From a virus, in the IMG/VR virus record IMGVR_UViG_3300046171_000087, positions 1 to 59,454 of that record: a stretch of DNA of 59,454 nucleotides; one strand, given 5' to 3'. Made by a program: the position numbers and the translations under genes. Each line of letters begins with the position of its first letter. Position 1 is the first letter of the stretch. Positions 24,763-34,346 of this stretch are shown piece by piece. Under the pieces are notes generated by a model. The model was not told the DNA's origin, did no database searches, and saw only the letters and a program-made list of their open reading frames with translations.

Positions 24763-25008
24763 ATGACACAAACAAACACAGACAACAAAACAGAAGAACG
24801 TAAGAATAGATTTACAGGTCAATCTATTATGTTAACTAAAGATGAGTCTATCATTCATGATAGAATATTCATGAATGAGTTAGCAGCTACACTAGAAGAC
24901 AAAGCAGCAGGCGTTGACGGTACGTCAAAGCTTTGGGACAAAGTACGTAAAGACATTAACTACTTCAGACAGCATAATGCTGAAGCATACATGGTGCTAC
25001 TAGACTAG
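24763..25008 (+). CDS. Small uncharacterised protein
   Basis: The protein has 81 residues with RBS AAGAAAGGTATAT. It is polar and helical (DESIIHDRIFMNELAATLED ... LWDKVRKDINYFRQHNAE). A 10-bp hairpin follows. Function unknown. Confidence 0.55.
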   Translation: MTQTNTDNKTEERKNRFTGQSIMLTKDESIIHDRIFMNELAATLEDKAAGVDGTSKLWDKVRKDINYFRQHNAEAYMVLLD

Positions 25009-25241
25009 AGCCAACCTTTCTTGCCCTGGCCCTAACGGGCCAGGGCGCACACGTATCCAGCTTCGCGGATCCCTATCCAATACCAACATTGCAACTAACG
25101 TCGACCCCACCCACCCTTTATATAAAAAGGGGTCCCACTACTCTAGGTTGTATTGCTTGATTTAGACAGTTTATGGTGGTAAAAACATATTCAACACTTT
25201 ATGGTGCAAAAAAATTATAAAAAAATTTTTTAAAAAATTTT
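25009..25241. other. Intergenic region before terL
   Basis: It holds no gene that I can see. It starts with a perfect 10-bp hairpin (25023-25046: GCCCTGGCCC, TAAC, GGGCCAGGGC), probably ending upstream transcription. It continues with a direct repeat TTTATGGTG (25170-25178 and 25198-25206) and ends in a run of A and T just before the terL start. A packaging or regulatory role is possible but unproven. Confidence 0.5.
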
Positions 25242-26722
25242 ATGAATTTGAATAACGTAGATATTAGTAAGCTACCTGCAGACGTCAGAAAGACATTTAA
25301 AAAACTGCAAGTCATGCATGCAGAGAAACAAATACAAGGTAAAGCCAGAGATGACTTCATGTCCTTTGTCAAATGTGTGTGGCCCGATTTTGTAGAAGGC
25401 TCTCACCATAGACACATAGCAAAAAAATTTAATCAACTTGCAACAGGAGAAATAAACCGACTGATAGTAAATATGCCTCCACGTCATACGAAATCAGAAT
25501 TTGCAAGTTACTTGTTACCAGCGTGGATGGTGGGCCGTAACCCTAAGTTAAAAATAATCCAAGCAACTCACACAGGAGAACTAGCCGTACGATTTGGTCG
25601 TAAAGCTAAGACCTTGATTGATAGTGACGAGTATGGAAAAATATTTGAAACAAGACTAAGAGAAGATTCGCAAGCCGCTGGTAGGTGGGAAACAGCACAA
25701 GGTGGTGAGTATTTTGCAGCTGGTGTCGGCGGTGCAATAACCGGACGGGGTGCTGACTTATTAATAATTGATGACCCACATTCTGAGCAAGACGCAATGA
25801 GTCCGACTGCAATGGAGTCTGCTTATGAATGGTACACATCAGGACCAAGACAACGTCTTCAACCTGGTGGTAAAATTATATTGGTTATGACAAGATGGTC
25901 TAACAAAGATCTTACAGGAAAATTAGTTGCTAACCAAAAAGAAGCTAAAGCTGATCAGTGGCACGTGGTCGAGTTTCCAGCAATCATGGACCAAGGATCT
26001 AAAAAAGCTAAACCAGTTTGGCCTGAGTATTGGAAGCTCGATGAGCTAGAGAAAGTCCAAGCAACACTGCCCACGGGCAAATGGAATGCACAGTGGATGC
26101 AAAACCCAACATCCGATGAAGGTGCAATTATAAAACGTGAGTGGTGGAGAACTTGGGAACATGATTGGATACCAGAATTACATCACGTCATACAATCTTA
26201 TGATACAGCATTTTTAAAAAAGAAACTGCAGACTATTCTGCGATTACTACTTGGGGTGTATTTTACCCGGACCAAGACTCAGGGGCCAATCTTATGCTCC
26301 TTGATTCTATAAAAGGTAGATATGAGTTTCCTGAATTACGTAGACTTGCATTAGAGCAATATAAGTATTGGCAACCAGAATCGGTTATAGTTGAAGCAAA
26401 AGCATCAGGTTTACCTCTTACATACGAGCTTAGACAGATGGATATACCGGTTGTGAACTTCACCCCATCACGTGGAAACGATAAACATTCACGTGTAAAT
26501 GCGGTTGCACCTTTGTTCGAATCTGGTATGATATGGGCACCAGAACAGAAATTTGCAGATGAAGTCATTGAAGAATGCGCTGCGTTTCCGTATGGCGATC
26601 ATGACGACCTTGTAGATAGTACAACACAAGCGATTATGCGATTCAGGCAGGCAGGATTATTACAACACCCTGAAGACTATGTGGATGAACCACAAGAGCA
26701 ACGTAAAAGGAATTACTATTAA
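25242..26722 (+). CDS. terL: Terminase large subunit, split at an A AAA AAG heptamer
   Basis: The ATPase half (25242-26222) has Walker A-like MPPRHTKSEFASYL, IIQATHTGELAVRFGR, Walker B LLIIDDPHSEQD and MTRWSNKDLTG. The nuclease half is in the -1 frame: after SYDTAFLKK comes ETADYSAITTWG, then VIVEAKASGLPL and GDHDDLVDSTTQAI, the three acidic clusters of the RNase H-like nuclease. The join falls on A AAA AAG (26216-26222), giving 493 residues. A missing A in a homopolymer and programmed -1 frameshifting explain it equally well from sequence alone. The enzyme packages DNA into the procapsid and cuts it. Confidence 0.92.
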
Positions 26723-29304
26723 TGTTAAAATTTTTAATAGAAGCATTCAAAGCAAGTAAAGGCAGAATGCCTAACAATATGGAAATGATTCTGTTAAAAC
26801 AGAAAGCAGCCAAACAATCTGTTGATGAAAGAAAAGTTGTCAGTATGTTTGATCGTAGTGCTGTTAATCCTAATAAACCTATTCTAGGTGGTAAAAATAT
26901 TCCAGAGACAGAAGAAGATATCAGACAAAGACTTTTAAAAAATAATGAAAAGGGTCTTGCGTCTATGAAAAGTAAACTAGAAGACCCAGAGAAAAAAGCA
27001 GACGGTGGACGTATTGGTTTATTTAAAGGAGCACAAGCAGATACTAAAAAAGGTAAATCAATGTCACCTGGAACATCTACAACTGGAAGTGTTAGAAATG
27101 ATAATCCTTTTACAGGAGGCGGTGGAGATGGAAATAATAACCCACCACCTGTTTCAACAAAAAACACAACACCAGATATAACTTTTTTTAACAAAACATC
27201 TAAATCTGGTTTGATGAATAATATAAGTCCATCTATTCTTACAAGACTAGCAAAAATAAAAGAAGGATATAAAGGATTAAAACCAGTAATTAAGGGAGAT
27301 GAAATAGGTTTAGAATACCTTAATGAAGATGAATTAAGAGATGCACTTACTAATTTTAGTATCACACAAGATTTTAAAAATTTAATAGAAACAAAAAAAG
27401 TAAATCCTGAATTTAAATTTCAACGAAATATTGGAGATTTTAAACTTAAAGGTGGCATAGATACAGATAAAAATATTGGTTTAGAACTTTCAATGCCATT
27501 TAATTTTGGAAAATCAAAATCAGGAAATTTTAAAAATAGATTGTCTCCTGATACATCAAAGTTTAATTTTGAAGATATGACTGGAATACCATCTCAAGCT
27601 CCAGCTAATATGCAGATGGCCGATGTATCTGCTGCTGATATTAATCGTTTAATAGATCCTGTTTCTAATAAGCCAAAATATAGTTCTTCACAAGATGTAG
27701 ATGATATAAAAATGTTTGAAGATGCTGCTGGATTTGAATTTAATCCAACAATGACTGATCAAGAAATAAAAGACGTATTAGACAAAAAAATCACAAGACC
27801 AACAGGACAGTTTGCAGCAGACGGCGGACGTATTGGCTACAAAGTTGGTACAGGTAAAAAAGGAGTTGAAGGTTTAATAGATTTAATAAAAAATAAATTT
27901 GGTAAGAAATCAATTACAACTGCAGACAAAGCACCTATTCCTCCAAAGACGCTAGAGCGTGATATGTTTAAAAAAGCAGATGAAAATTTTAAAAACAAAA
28001 GAATGTTAACTGATGATGAGTATCAAGATTTCTTAGATGAAGTAGGTGGTGCGGATCAATTAGAAGCATACGACTTTGATGGTACAGTTGGAGATGCTAA
28101 AAGAATTATAAAAGAACAAAAACAATATATGGATGATATGGAACTAGAATATAAAAAAGGTAATCTAGATCCAGGGCCAGGAGAAAAAGGTAGAAAAGAA
28201 TTCTTACAAAAAAAACTTGATGAAGTAGAAGCAAGTGGTGATCAAAGACTAATGACAGTAGATGAGATTGAAGAACTATCTTCTCTTGATTCAGATAGTC
28301 AAATGGATGTAGTAAAAACTCTTGCTCCTAAAATGGTAGAGCGATTACAGTTAAAGAAAAAATACCCAGGCATCACTGATGATCTGTTAGATAAAATATT
28401 AATCGATGATAAAGTGCAGAGAAAAGCAGAAGTGCTAGCAACCATTGATGAAGCATTTAAGATGATGGAAAAAGGTAAAGGCACTGATGAGATTTTAGAC
28501 ACTATGAAAAATGTAACTAGAACCAAACAAGCTGACGGCGGAATAACTAGAATAGGTTTAAAAGGTGGAAGTAGTATAACAGATAAAATTGTTAGTATGT
28601 TGGGTGGTAAAAATATGGCCGCAGGAGAACTTGGATTTGAAGGACTCAATCAAATTTATCAGTTGTTATCAATGCCTGGTTTATACGCAGATGGTGGACG
28701 AATTGGTTACAAAGCAGGTAGCGTTGATAAGATGAGAAGATTATTTTTAAAAGCTATCGGAGCTGGCACGGCAGGTGTTGGTGCAGCAAAATCTGGTATA
28801 TTTAGTTTTGGTAAAGGTGCAGGTAAAGAAGTTGCAAAAGAAGTTGTACAGAAATCAACAACTACACCTCCTCCATATTTCTTCAAGCTTGCAGAAAAAA
28901 TTAAAATGTTAGGGGACGATGCAACAGCTACAACAGATAGAACTATTGCAAAAACATTAAAGTCTAAAGATGGTAAATCAACATATGTATTAGAAGAAGA
29001 TGTCGCCACAGGAGATACAATTATTAAAAAGGTTAACAAAGAAGGTGATGAGATGATCACTGATGTAGAAATCATGGAATTTAAAAAAGGTGAAGTTGTT
29101 CCAGGTAAGGATGGTAAAGCAATAAAAACTCCTGATGAGTATGAAGAAGTTACAGAAGCTAACGCTAGAATTGAAGGAGATGTATTTAATGATCCTTATT
29201 ACACAGATGGAATTCAAATTGATGAGATCATGAAAGAAGTTGGTGAGCAAGCTCCATCAATTAAAAAAGCAGGTGGCGGTATCGCTCGAATGCTAGGAGA
29301 GTAA
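26722..29304 (+). CDS. Large (860 aa) modular protein with DGGRIG peptides and Tat-like segment
   Basis: Not an enzyme family I know. Modules are separated by ADGGRIG (94-99), ADGGRIGY (367-373), ADGG-ITRIG (605-611) and ADGGRIGY (657-663), and the protein ends KKAGGGIARMLGE. Residues 672-690 read RRLFLKAIGAGTAGVGAA, like a twin-arginine signal in the middle of the chain. A Gly/Pro-rich linker lies near 125-145 and acidic helices between 400 and 600. It starts at the terL stop (shared base) and is followed by the next large gene without spacing. A virion or maturation role is inferred from position between terminase and portal. Confidence 0.6.
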   Translation: MLKFLIEAFKASKGRMPNNMEMILLKQKAAKQSVDERKVVSMFDRSAVNPNKPILGGKNIPETEEDIRQRLLKNNEKGLASMKSKLEDPEKKADGGRIGLFKGAQADTKKGKSMSPGTSTTGSVRNDNPFTGGGGDGNNNPPPVSTKNTTPDITFFNKTSKSGLMNNISPSILTRLAKIKEGYKGLKPVIKGDEIGLEYLNEDELRDALTNFSITQDFKNLIETKKVNPEFKFQRNIGDFKLKGGIDTDKNIGLELSMPFNFGKSKSGNFKNRLSPDTSKFNFEDMTGIPSQAPANMQMADVSAADINRLIDPVSNKPKYSSSQDVDDIKMFEDAAGFEFNPTMTDQEIKDVLDKKITRPTGQFAADGGRIGYKVGTGKKGVEGLIDLIKNKFGKKSITTADKAPIPPKTLERDMFKKADENFKNKRMLTDDEYQDFLDEVGGADQLEAYDFDGTVGDAKRIIKEQKQYMDDMELEYKKGNLDPGPGEKGRKEFLQKKLDEVEASGDQRLMTVDEIEELSSLDSDSQMDVVKTLAPKMVERLQLKKKYPGITDDLLDKILIDDKVQRKAEVLATIDEAFKMMEKGKGTDEILDTMKNVTRTKQADGGITRIGLKGGSSITDKIVSMLGGKNMAAGELGFEGLNQIYQLLSMPGLYADGGRIGYKAGSVDKMRRLFLKAIGAGTAGVGAAKSGIFSFGKGAGKEVAKEVVQKSTTTPPPYFFKLAEKIKMLGDDATATTDRTIAKTLKSKDGKSTYVLEEDVATGDTIIKKVNKEGDEMITDVEIMEFKKGEVVPGKDGKAIKTPDEYEEVTEANARIEGDVFNDPYYTDGIQIDEIMKEVGEQAPSIKKAGGGIARMLGE

Positions 29305-31701
29305 ATGGATCTCTTTAAAAGAATACAAAACCTAAGTGCAATTTACGATGACGATGGTCCAAGCGCCATGGTCCCTGAATCACGACCCATGTTTGCGGAT
29401 AGTGTAAGACCTGGTTTTTATAGAGGTGAATCAGTTGTAAAATCTCATGGACAAAAATTAATAGAACTTACAGAAGCGGGTGAGTCTAGTGTTTCAATAG
29501 CAAAAAAACTTGGATTAAAACAACAAACAGTTAGTAATGCATTAAATGCTATTGATTCAGGAACAGCTGGTGATGAATATAAATTAAGTAAACCTCTTAA
29601 AGATTTTTTTAAACCAAAAAATCAATTTAGTGGCAAAGAGTTAACAAAAAATACAGAATTAATTGAAGCTATTAAAGAAGATGCTCCAACAATGTCTGAT
29701 AAAGAAATTAAAGCAAAGTACGATATTCATAAAAGTACTTTAAAGAAAATAAAAGATGAAAATGATATAACAACAAGATCATCTTATTTACCAGAGGGTA
29801 AACAAAAAAAATCTATACCTTATGCTGAAAGATACACTGCTCAAGAAAAATCAGACATGTATAAAAAAAGAAAAGACACTGAAACAGAAGAAGATAGAAT
29901 TAAAGCAAAAGAAAGAGATAAAAAATATAGGGACAAAAAGTTTAAAGAATATAAAATGGAACCTTCATCAAGAACACCTTACGATGATCTTTGGAAAGAT
30001 ATAACAAGATCTTCTAAAGAAGGAGATAGAATACAATTAATTGAAGGACCAAAGTATTCTAGTGGTGCTAGTTATGATGACTTTAAAACCAGAGTATTTT
30101 TAGATACTAAAACAGGTGAGACTTTTAATTACAATAATTTAAAACAATATTTAGATTCAGGTAAGTTAGAAGGTGTTAGTTATAATAGTGTTATTGAACC
30201 ATATAATATAAAAAATCAAATTGCTAAATCAGGTTTAAAAGAAGATATTCAAAAAGCATATTTTGGAGAAAAATATAAACCACCTAAACCATTCAGGGCT
30301 CAAAACACTTTTCACGTGCATCATATTGGAGGAGTAGCATCTGATCCGTTTAATGTTCAGTTAACATTTGCTGATCAAAACTTAGGACTGGTTACAAATA
30401 AAAAATTTAATAAAGAGTGGGCAAGTCTTATAGAAAGAAACGCTCCTTTATCTGAAAGAAAAAACTATCTTAAATTTGTTAAATCAAAAATTGGAGAAAA
30501 TATTGCTCAGACTTTAGAGTTTCCTGAAGTTGGTAAAACTAGAACTTTTGGTGAAATTGGAACTGATATGCAAAAATTATTGTCTAATGAAAAATTTGAA
30601 GTTTTAGATAAAACAGTTATGAAAAAAATAATGGTTTTTTGTCCTGCAGGAACTGCAAAAGTTACAAAGGCAGGTGGTGGTAGAGTTCCTTATGCAGATG
30701 GACCTGTATGTACGCCCGATGAAGCAATAAGAGGAATGAATGAAGAATTTGATAAACTTAAAAAAGGAAACGCTACTACAGGAGAAGCAAGTAGAACTGT
30801 AAACAAATTTAAAAACTTAGGTGTTAAAGGAATGAGTGGTTTATTAAAAGCTGGTTTAGTTTCAGAAGTTGCATACGAAGCAGCTCTTGGTTTTGATAAA
30901 GTAATAAGTGAAGGTCAATCTCCAATGCAAGCTTTTCGTCAATCATATTTAACTGCTCCTTTAAGAGCAATTGGTGCTATGAAAAGTTTTGAAGAAGGGG
31001 AAAGAGAAGAGATACTAGATGCTGCAAGAGACAAAGGTAAAGTTGGTAGAGTGTTAGATTTACAAAACTTAGTAGGAGATAAAAACAAACTTGCAAGTAA
31101 TATTCAAGGACTAAAATCTAATGTTGAAGATTTGCAAAGACTTGATGATGGTGATTTTGGTTATATGGGTGGAACTCAAGGTCAAGAAGATGCACTCGCA
31201 TCAGCACAAGCTAACTTACAAGATATGTATAGATCAGGTGAATTAAGTAAAGCAGAACAATTATTTTCAACTAAACCACAGGATTTAAAATTAAAAGATA
31301 AAACTTTAATGGACGCTTACAACGATGCAATTGAGAAAAGAAGAAATATTCAAGCAGAAAGAAGTTCTATAGCTCAAAGTATAGCAGCTGATAAAAATAG
31401 AGTTAGAGATGCAAACAAAGCAATGTTGGAAAAATTTCCCATATATACTCCAGAGATAATTGATAGTATGTATGAAAGAGCTAAAGTAGAAAAACCAGAA
31501 AATTTAGATTATGTGGATTTTGGAAAACAAATGAGTGATTATGATAAAATGAATTATTTTGCAGATAACTTTAGAACAGAAAAAGCAGGCGGAGGTATAG
31601 CAGGGCTTTCTGGTGGTGATCCAAAAGGTGCAATGACAACATCCATGAACCCTGACTCACAAGGGTTGCAAGGTCTATTTAATCGTGTTAAGAAGGTATA
31701 G
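29305..31701 (+). CDS. 798-aa protein with HTH, HNH-like core and GGG peptides
   Basis: Residues about 53-85 form a helix-turn-helix (VSIAKKLGLKQQTVSNALNA). A very basic helical stretch at 170-225 follows. The centre has FHVHHIGGVASDPFNVQL (residues 336-353), with clustered His, Asp and Asn resembling an HNH/homing endonuclease motif. Further on are AGGGRVPYADG (456-466) and near the end KAGGGIAGLSGGDPKG (760-775), related to the DGGRIG peptides. The C-terminal part has long coiled coils. The gene lies between terminase and portal. A DNA-binding, possibly DNA-cutting, virion-associated protein is an inference. Confidence 0.55.
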   Translation: MDLFKRIQNLSAIYDDDGPSAMVPESRPMFADSVRPGFYRGESVVKSHGQKLIELTEAGESSVSIAKKLGLKQQTVSNALNAIDSGTAGDEYKLSKPLKDFFKPKNQFSGKELTKNTELIEAIKEDAPTMSDKEIKAKYDIHKSTLKKIKDENDITTRSSYLPEGKQKKSIPYAERYTAQEKSDMYKKRKDTETEEDRIKAKERDKKYRDKKFKEYKMEPSSRTPYDDLWKDITRSSKEGDRIQLIEGPKYSSGASYDDFKTRVFLDTKTGETFNYNNLKQYLDSGKLEGVSYNSVIEPYNIKNQIAKSGLKEDIQKAYFGEKYKPPKPFRAQNTFHVHHIGGVASDPFNVQLTFADQNLGLVTNKKFNKEWASLIERNAPLSERKNYLKFVKSKIGENIAQTLEFPEVGKTRTFGEIGTDMQKLLSNEKFEVLDKTVMKKIMVFCPAGTAKVTKAGGGRVPYADGPVCTPDEAIRGMNEEFDKLKKGNATTGEASRTVNKFKNLGVKGMSGLLKAGLVSEVAYEAALGFDKVISEGQSPMQAFRQSYLTAPLRAIGAMKSFEEGEREEILDAARDKGKVGRVLDLQNLVGDKNKLASNIQGLKSNVEDLQRLDDGDFGYMGGTQGQEDALASAQANLQDMYRSGELSKAEQLFSTKPQDLKLKDKTLMDAYNDAIEKRRNIQAERSSIAQSIAADKNRVRDANKAMLEKFPIYTPEIIDSMYERAKVEKPENLDYVDFGKQMSDYDKMNYFADNFRTEKAGGGIAGLSGGDPKGAMTTSMNPDSQGLQGLFNRVKKV

Positions 31702-31710
31702 GAGTAATAA

Positions 31711-34149
31711 ATGGCAGATATAGATAAAGGACTCCCGAACACTAGAACTAAAATTGACATCCCTTCAGAAGAAGAGATGGCAGAAGAAGTTAATGTTCAG
31801 GAAGAAGACATTGATAAAGGACCTGTAGAGGTCATCCCAGAAGAAGACGGTGGAGTTACATTAGACTTTGAACCAGGATCAATAAATGTACCTGGAACAG
31901 AATCACACTTTGATAACTTAGCTGATATTTTACCAGAAGATATTTTAGATCCAATTGGAAATGAAATGGTTCAAAATTACATGGACTACAAATCTTCTAG
32001 AAAAGAATGGGAGAGTGCATACACAACTGGACTAGATCTTCTAGGTTTCAAATACGAAAACAGAACTGAACCTTTCCAAGGAGCTTCAGGTGCAACACAC
32101 CCAGTTCTTGCAGAAGCGGTAACTCAGTTTCAAGCTCAAGCTTACAAAGAATTATTACCAAGTGATGGACCAGTTAGAACACAAGTTATAGGAGTTAAAA
32201 ATCCACAAACAGAACAGCAAGCAAGTCGTGTTAAAGATTACATGAACTACTTGATCATGGACACGATGAAAGAATATGAATCTGAATTTGATTCTATGTT
32301 ATTTCATTTACCACTAGCTGGATCTACATTTAAAAAAGTTTACTACGACGTACCACTTGGAAGAGTGGTATCGAAGTTTGTACCAGCGGATGAATTAATT
32401 GTTCCGTACACAGCTACCTCATTAGACGATGCGGAAGCAGTTATTCATACCGTGAAAATTTCAGAGAACGAATTAAGAAAACAACAAGTATCTGGATTCT
32501 ACAGAGATGTAGAACTAAGTCCTCCCGGTACAGAGACTAATGGAGAATTATCTAAAAAAGAACGTGAGCTAGAAGGAACTAAGAAGACAGGTAAGAACGA
32601 ACCTGTGTATACTTTGTTAGAGTGTCATGTTAATTTAGACTTAGAAGGTTTCGAAGATGTTGGAGCAGATGGTGAACCAACAGGAATAAAATTACCTTAC
32701 CTCGTTACAGTCGAAGAAGGTAGTAGAGAAGTTTTGTCTATTAGACGAAACTATGCGCCCGATGATCTGAAGAAAAGTAAAATCCAATATTTTGTCCACT
32801 TCAAATTTCTGCCAGGACTAGGATTTTATGGCTTTGGACTCATTCATATGATTGGCGGATTGAGTCGTACGGCAACGACGGCTCTCCGTCAATTGTTAGA
32901 TGCTGGAACTTTAGCTAACTTACCTGCTGGATTTAAACAGCGTGGTGTTAGAGTTAGAGATGAAGCATCACCAATACAACCAGGTGAATTCAAAGATGTT
33001 GATGCACCGGGTGGATCTTTAAGAGATGCATTCTTTCCATTACCATACAAAGAACCAAGTCCTACATTGTTACAATTATTAGGAGTTGTTGTACAAGCTG
33101 GTCAAAGGTTCGCGGCTATTGCTGACATGCAAGTTGGTGATGGTAACCAAGGCGCTGCAGTAGGAACTACTGTTGCACTTCTTGAACGTGGATCACGTGT
33201 GATGTCTGCTATTCATAAAAGATGTTACGCAGCGATGAAACAAGAATTTAAATTATTAGGTAAAATAGTTTCACAATACCTACCACCAGAATATCCTTAT
33301 GATGTTGTAGGTGGTGCAAGAAATATTAAACAAGCTGACTTTGATGATAGAATAGATGTAGTACCAGTAGCGGATCCTAATATATTCTCAATGTCTCAAA
33401 GAATAACATTGGCTCAAACACAATTACAGATCGCAACATCTAATCCACAATTGCATAACATGTATCAAATCTATAGAAACATGTATAATGCGATTGGTGT
33501 TAAAGATGTGGATACAGTTCTACCACCGCCTGCACCAAATGCACCGATGGACCCGAGTTTAGAACACATAAATGCTTTGGGTGGAAAACCTTTTCAAGCT
33601 TTTCCTGGTCAAGATCATCAAGCACACATTACAGCTCACTTAAATTTCATGTCAACTAACATGGTTAGAAATAATCCTGCTATTATGGCTGCAATACAAA
33701 AAAATATATTAGAACACATCTCAATTATGGCTCAAGAACAAGTTCAATTAGAGTTTAGAGAGCAAATGGCACAGATGCAACAAATGCAACAGATGGCTGC
33801 GATGGATCCACAGATCCAACAACAGTTACAAATGTTAAATAATCAAGTTGAAGCAAGAAAAGCTGTCTTGATTGCTGAAATGACTGAAGAATTTATGAAA
33901 GAAGAGAACAAAATCACTTCACAATTTGATTCAGACCCACTATTGAAACTAAAATCACGTGAAGTTGACCTAAGAGCTATGGAAAATGAACGAAAAAAAG
34001 AAGCTGACCAGACAAAAGCTGATTTCGATAGAGCAAAATTGATGCAAGCAAGAGAATTAGCTGAAGATAAGATGGATCAGAACGAAGAATTAGCAGAATT
34101 AAGAGCAGGAGTAAGTCTTGCAAAAAAAAATAATGCTAATATAAACTAA
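31711..34149 (+). CDS. Portal protein (P22-like)
   Basis: The protein has 812 residues. After an acidic N-terminus (80 residues) comes the portal core: RTEPFQGASGATHPVLAEAV, LAGSTFKKVYYDVPLGRVVS, PYTATSLDDAEAVIHTV, LPGLGFYGFGLIHMIGGLSR and VGDGNQGAAVGTTVALLERG. The C-terminal 130 residues are a Gln/Met-rich coiled coil (QMAQMQQMQQMAAMDPQIQQ). This matches long P22-type portals with a C-terminal barrel. It forms the dodecameric DNA channel at one vertex and docks the terminase. RBS TAGGAGTAATAA. Confidence 0.88.
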   Translation: MADIDKGLPNTRTKIDIPSEEEMAEEVNVQEEDIDKGPVEVIPEEDGGVTLDFEPGSINVPGTESHFDNLADILPEDILDPIGNEMVQNYMDYKSSRKEWESAYTTGLDLLGFKYENRTEPFQGASGATHPVLAEAVTQFQAQAYKELLPSDGPVRTQVIGVKNPQTEQQASRVKDYMNYLIMDTMKEYESEFDSMLFHLPLAGSTFKKVYYDVPLGRVVSKFVPADELIVPYTATSLDDAEAVIHTVKISENELRKQQVSGFYRDVELSPPGTETNGELSKKERELEGTKKTGKNEPVYTLLECHVNLDLEGFEDVGADGEPTGIKLPYLVTVEEGSREVLSIRRNYAPDDLKKSKIQYFVHFKFLPGLGFYGFGLIHMIGGLSRTATTALRQLLDAGTLANLPAGFKQRGVRVRDEASPIQPGEFKDVDAPGGSLRDAFFPLPYKEPSPTLLQLLGVVVQAGQRFAAIADMQVGDGNQGAAVGTTVALLERGSRVMSAIHKRCYAAMKQEFKLLGKIVSQYLPPEYPYDVVGGARNIKQADFDDRIDVVPVADPNIFSMSQRITLAQTQLQIATSNPQLHNMYQIYRNMYNAIGVKDVDTVLPPPAPNAPMDPSLEHINALGGKPFQAFPGQDHQAHITAHLNFMSTNMVRNNPAIMAAIQKNILEHISIMAQEQVQLEFREQMAQMQQMQQMAAMDPQIQQQLQMLNNQVEARKAVLIAEMTEEFMKEENKITSQFDSDPLLKLKSREVDLRAMENERKKEADQTKADFDRAKLMQARELAEDKMDQNEELAELRAGVSLAKKNNANIN

Positions 34150-34163
34150 TAGAGGTAAAAACT

Positions 34164-34343
34164 ATGATGAACTATAAAAAAGCAAAACAGGTAGCAGTTC
34201 CAGAACAAAATGTAGAGGTAGATCCAAGATCTAAAACTACTTCTAACGGTTCTTTCAACTATATTCCTACTGGAGACAAGGAAAAAGTTGGTGGACAAAA
34301 AAGAATGCTAGCTGAAAAGAAAAAACCGGCTACTTGGTACTAA
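34164..34343 (+). CDS. Conserved 59-aa protein after portal
   Basis: The sequence holds NGSFNYIPTGDKEKVGGQKR and ends LAEKKKPATWY, a tail I recognise from marine phages directly after the portal gene. Basic and probably extended. Possibly a portal or packaging cofactor; not established. Confidence 0.6.
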   Translation: MMNYKKAKQVAVPEQNVEVDPRSKTTSNGSFNYIPTGDKEKVGGQKRMLAEKKKPATWY

Positions 34344-34346
34344 ATC

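Noticed and set aside
26643-27365. 240-residue minus-strand ORF
   Set aside because: It is antisense to the end of terL and the start of the 860-residue gene, has low-complexity Leu/Ser/Phe content and no RBS or motif.
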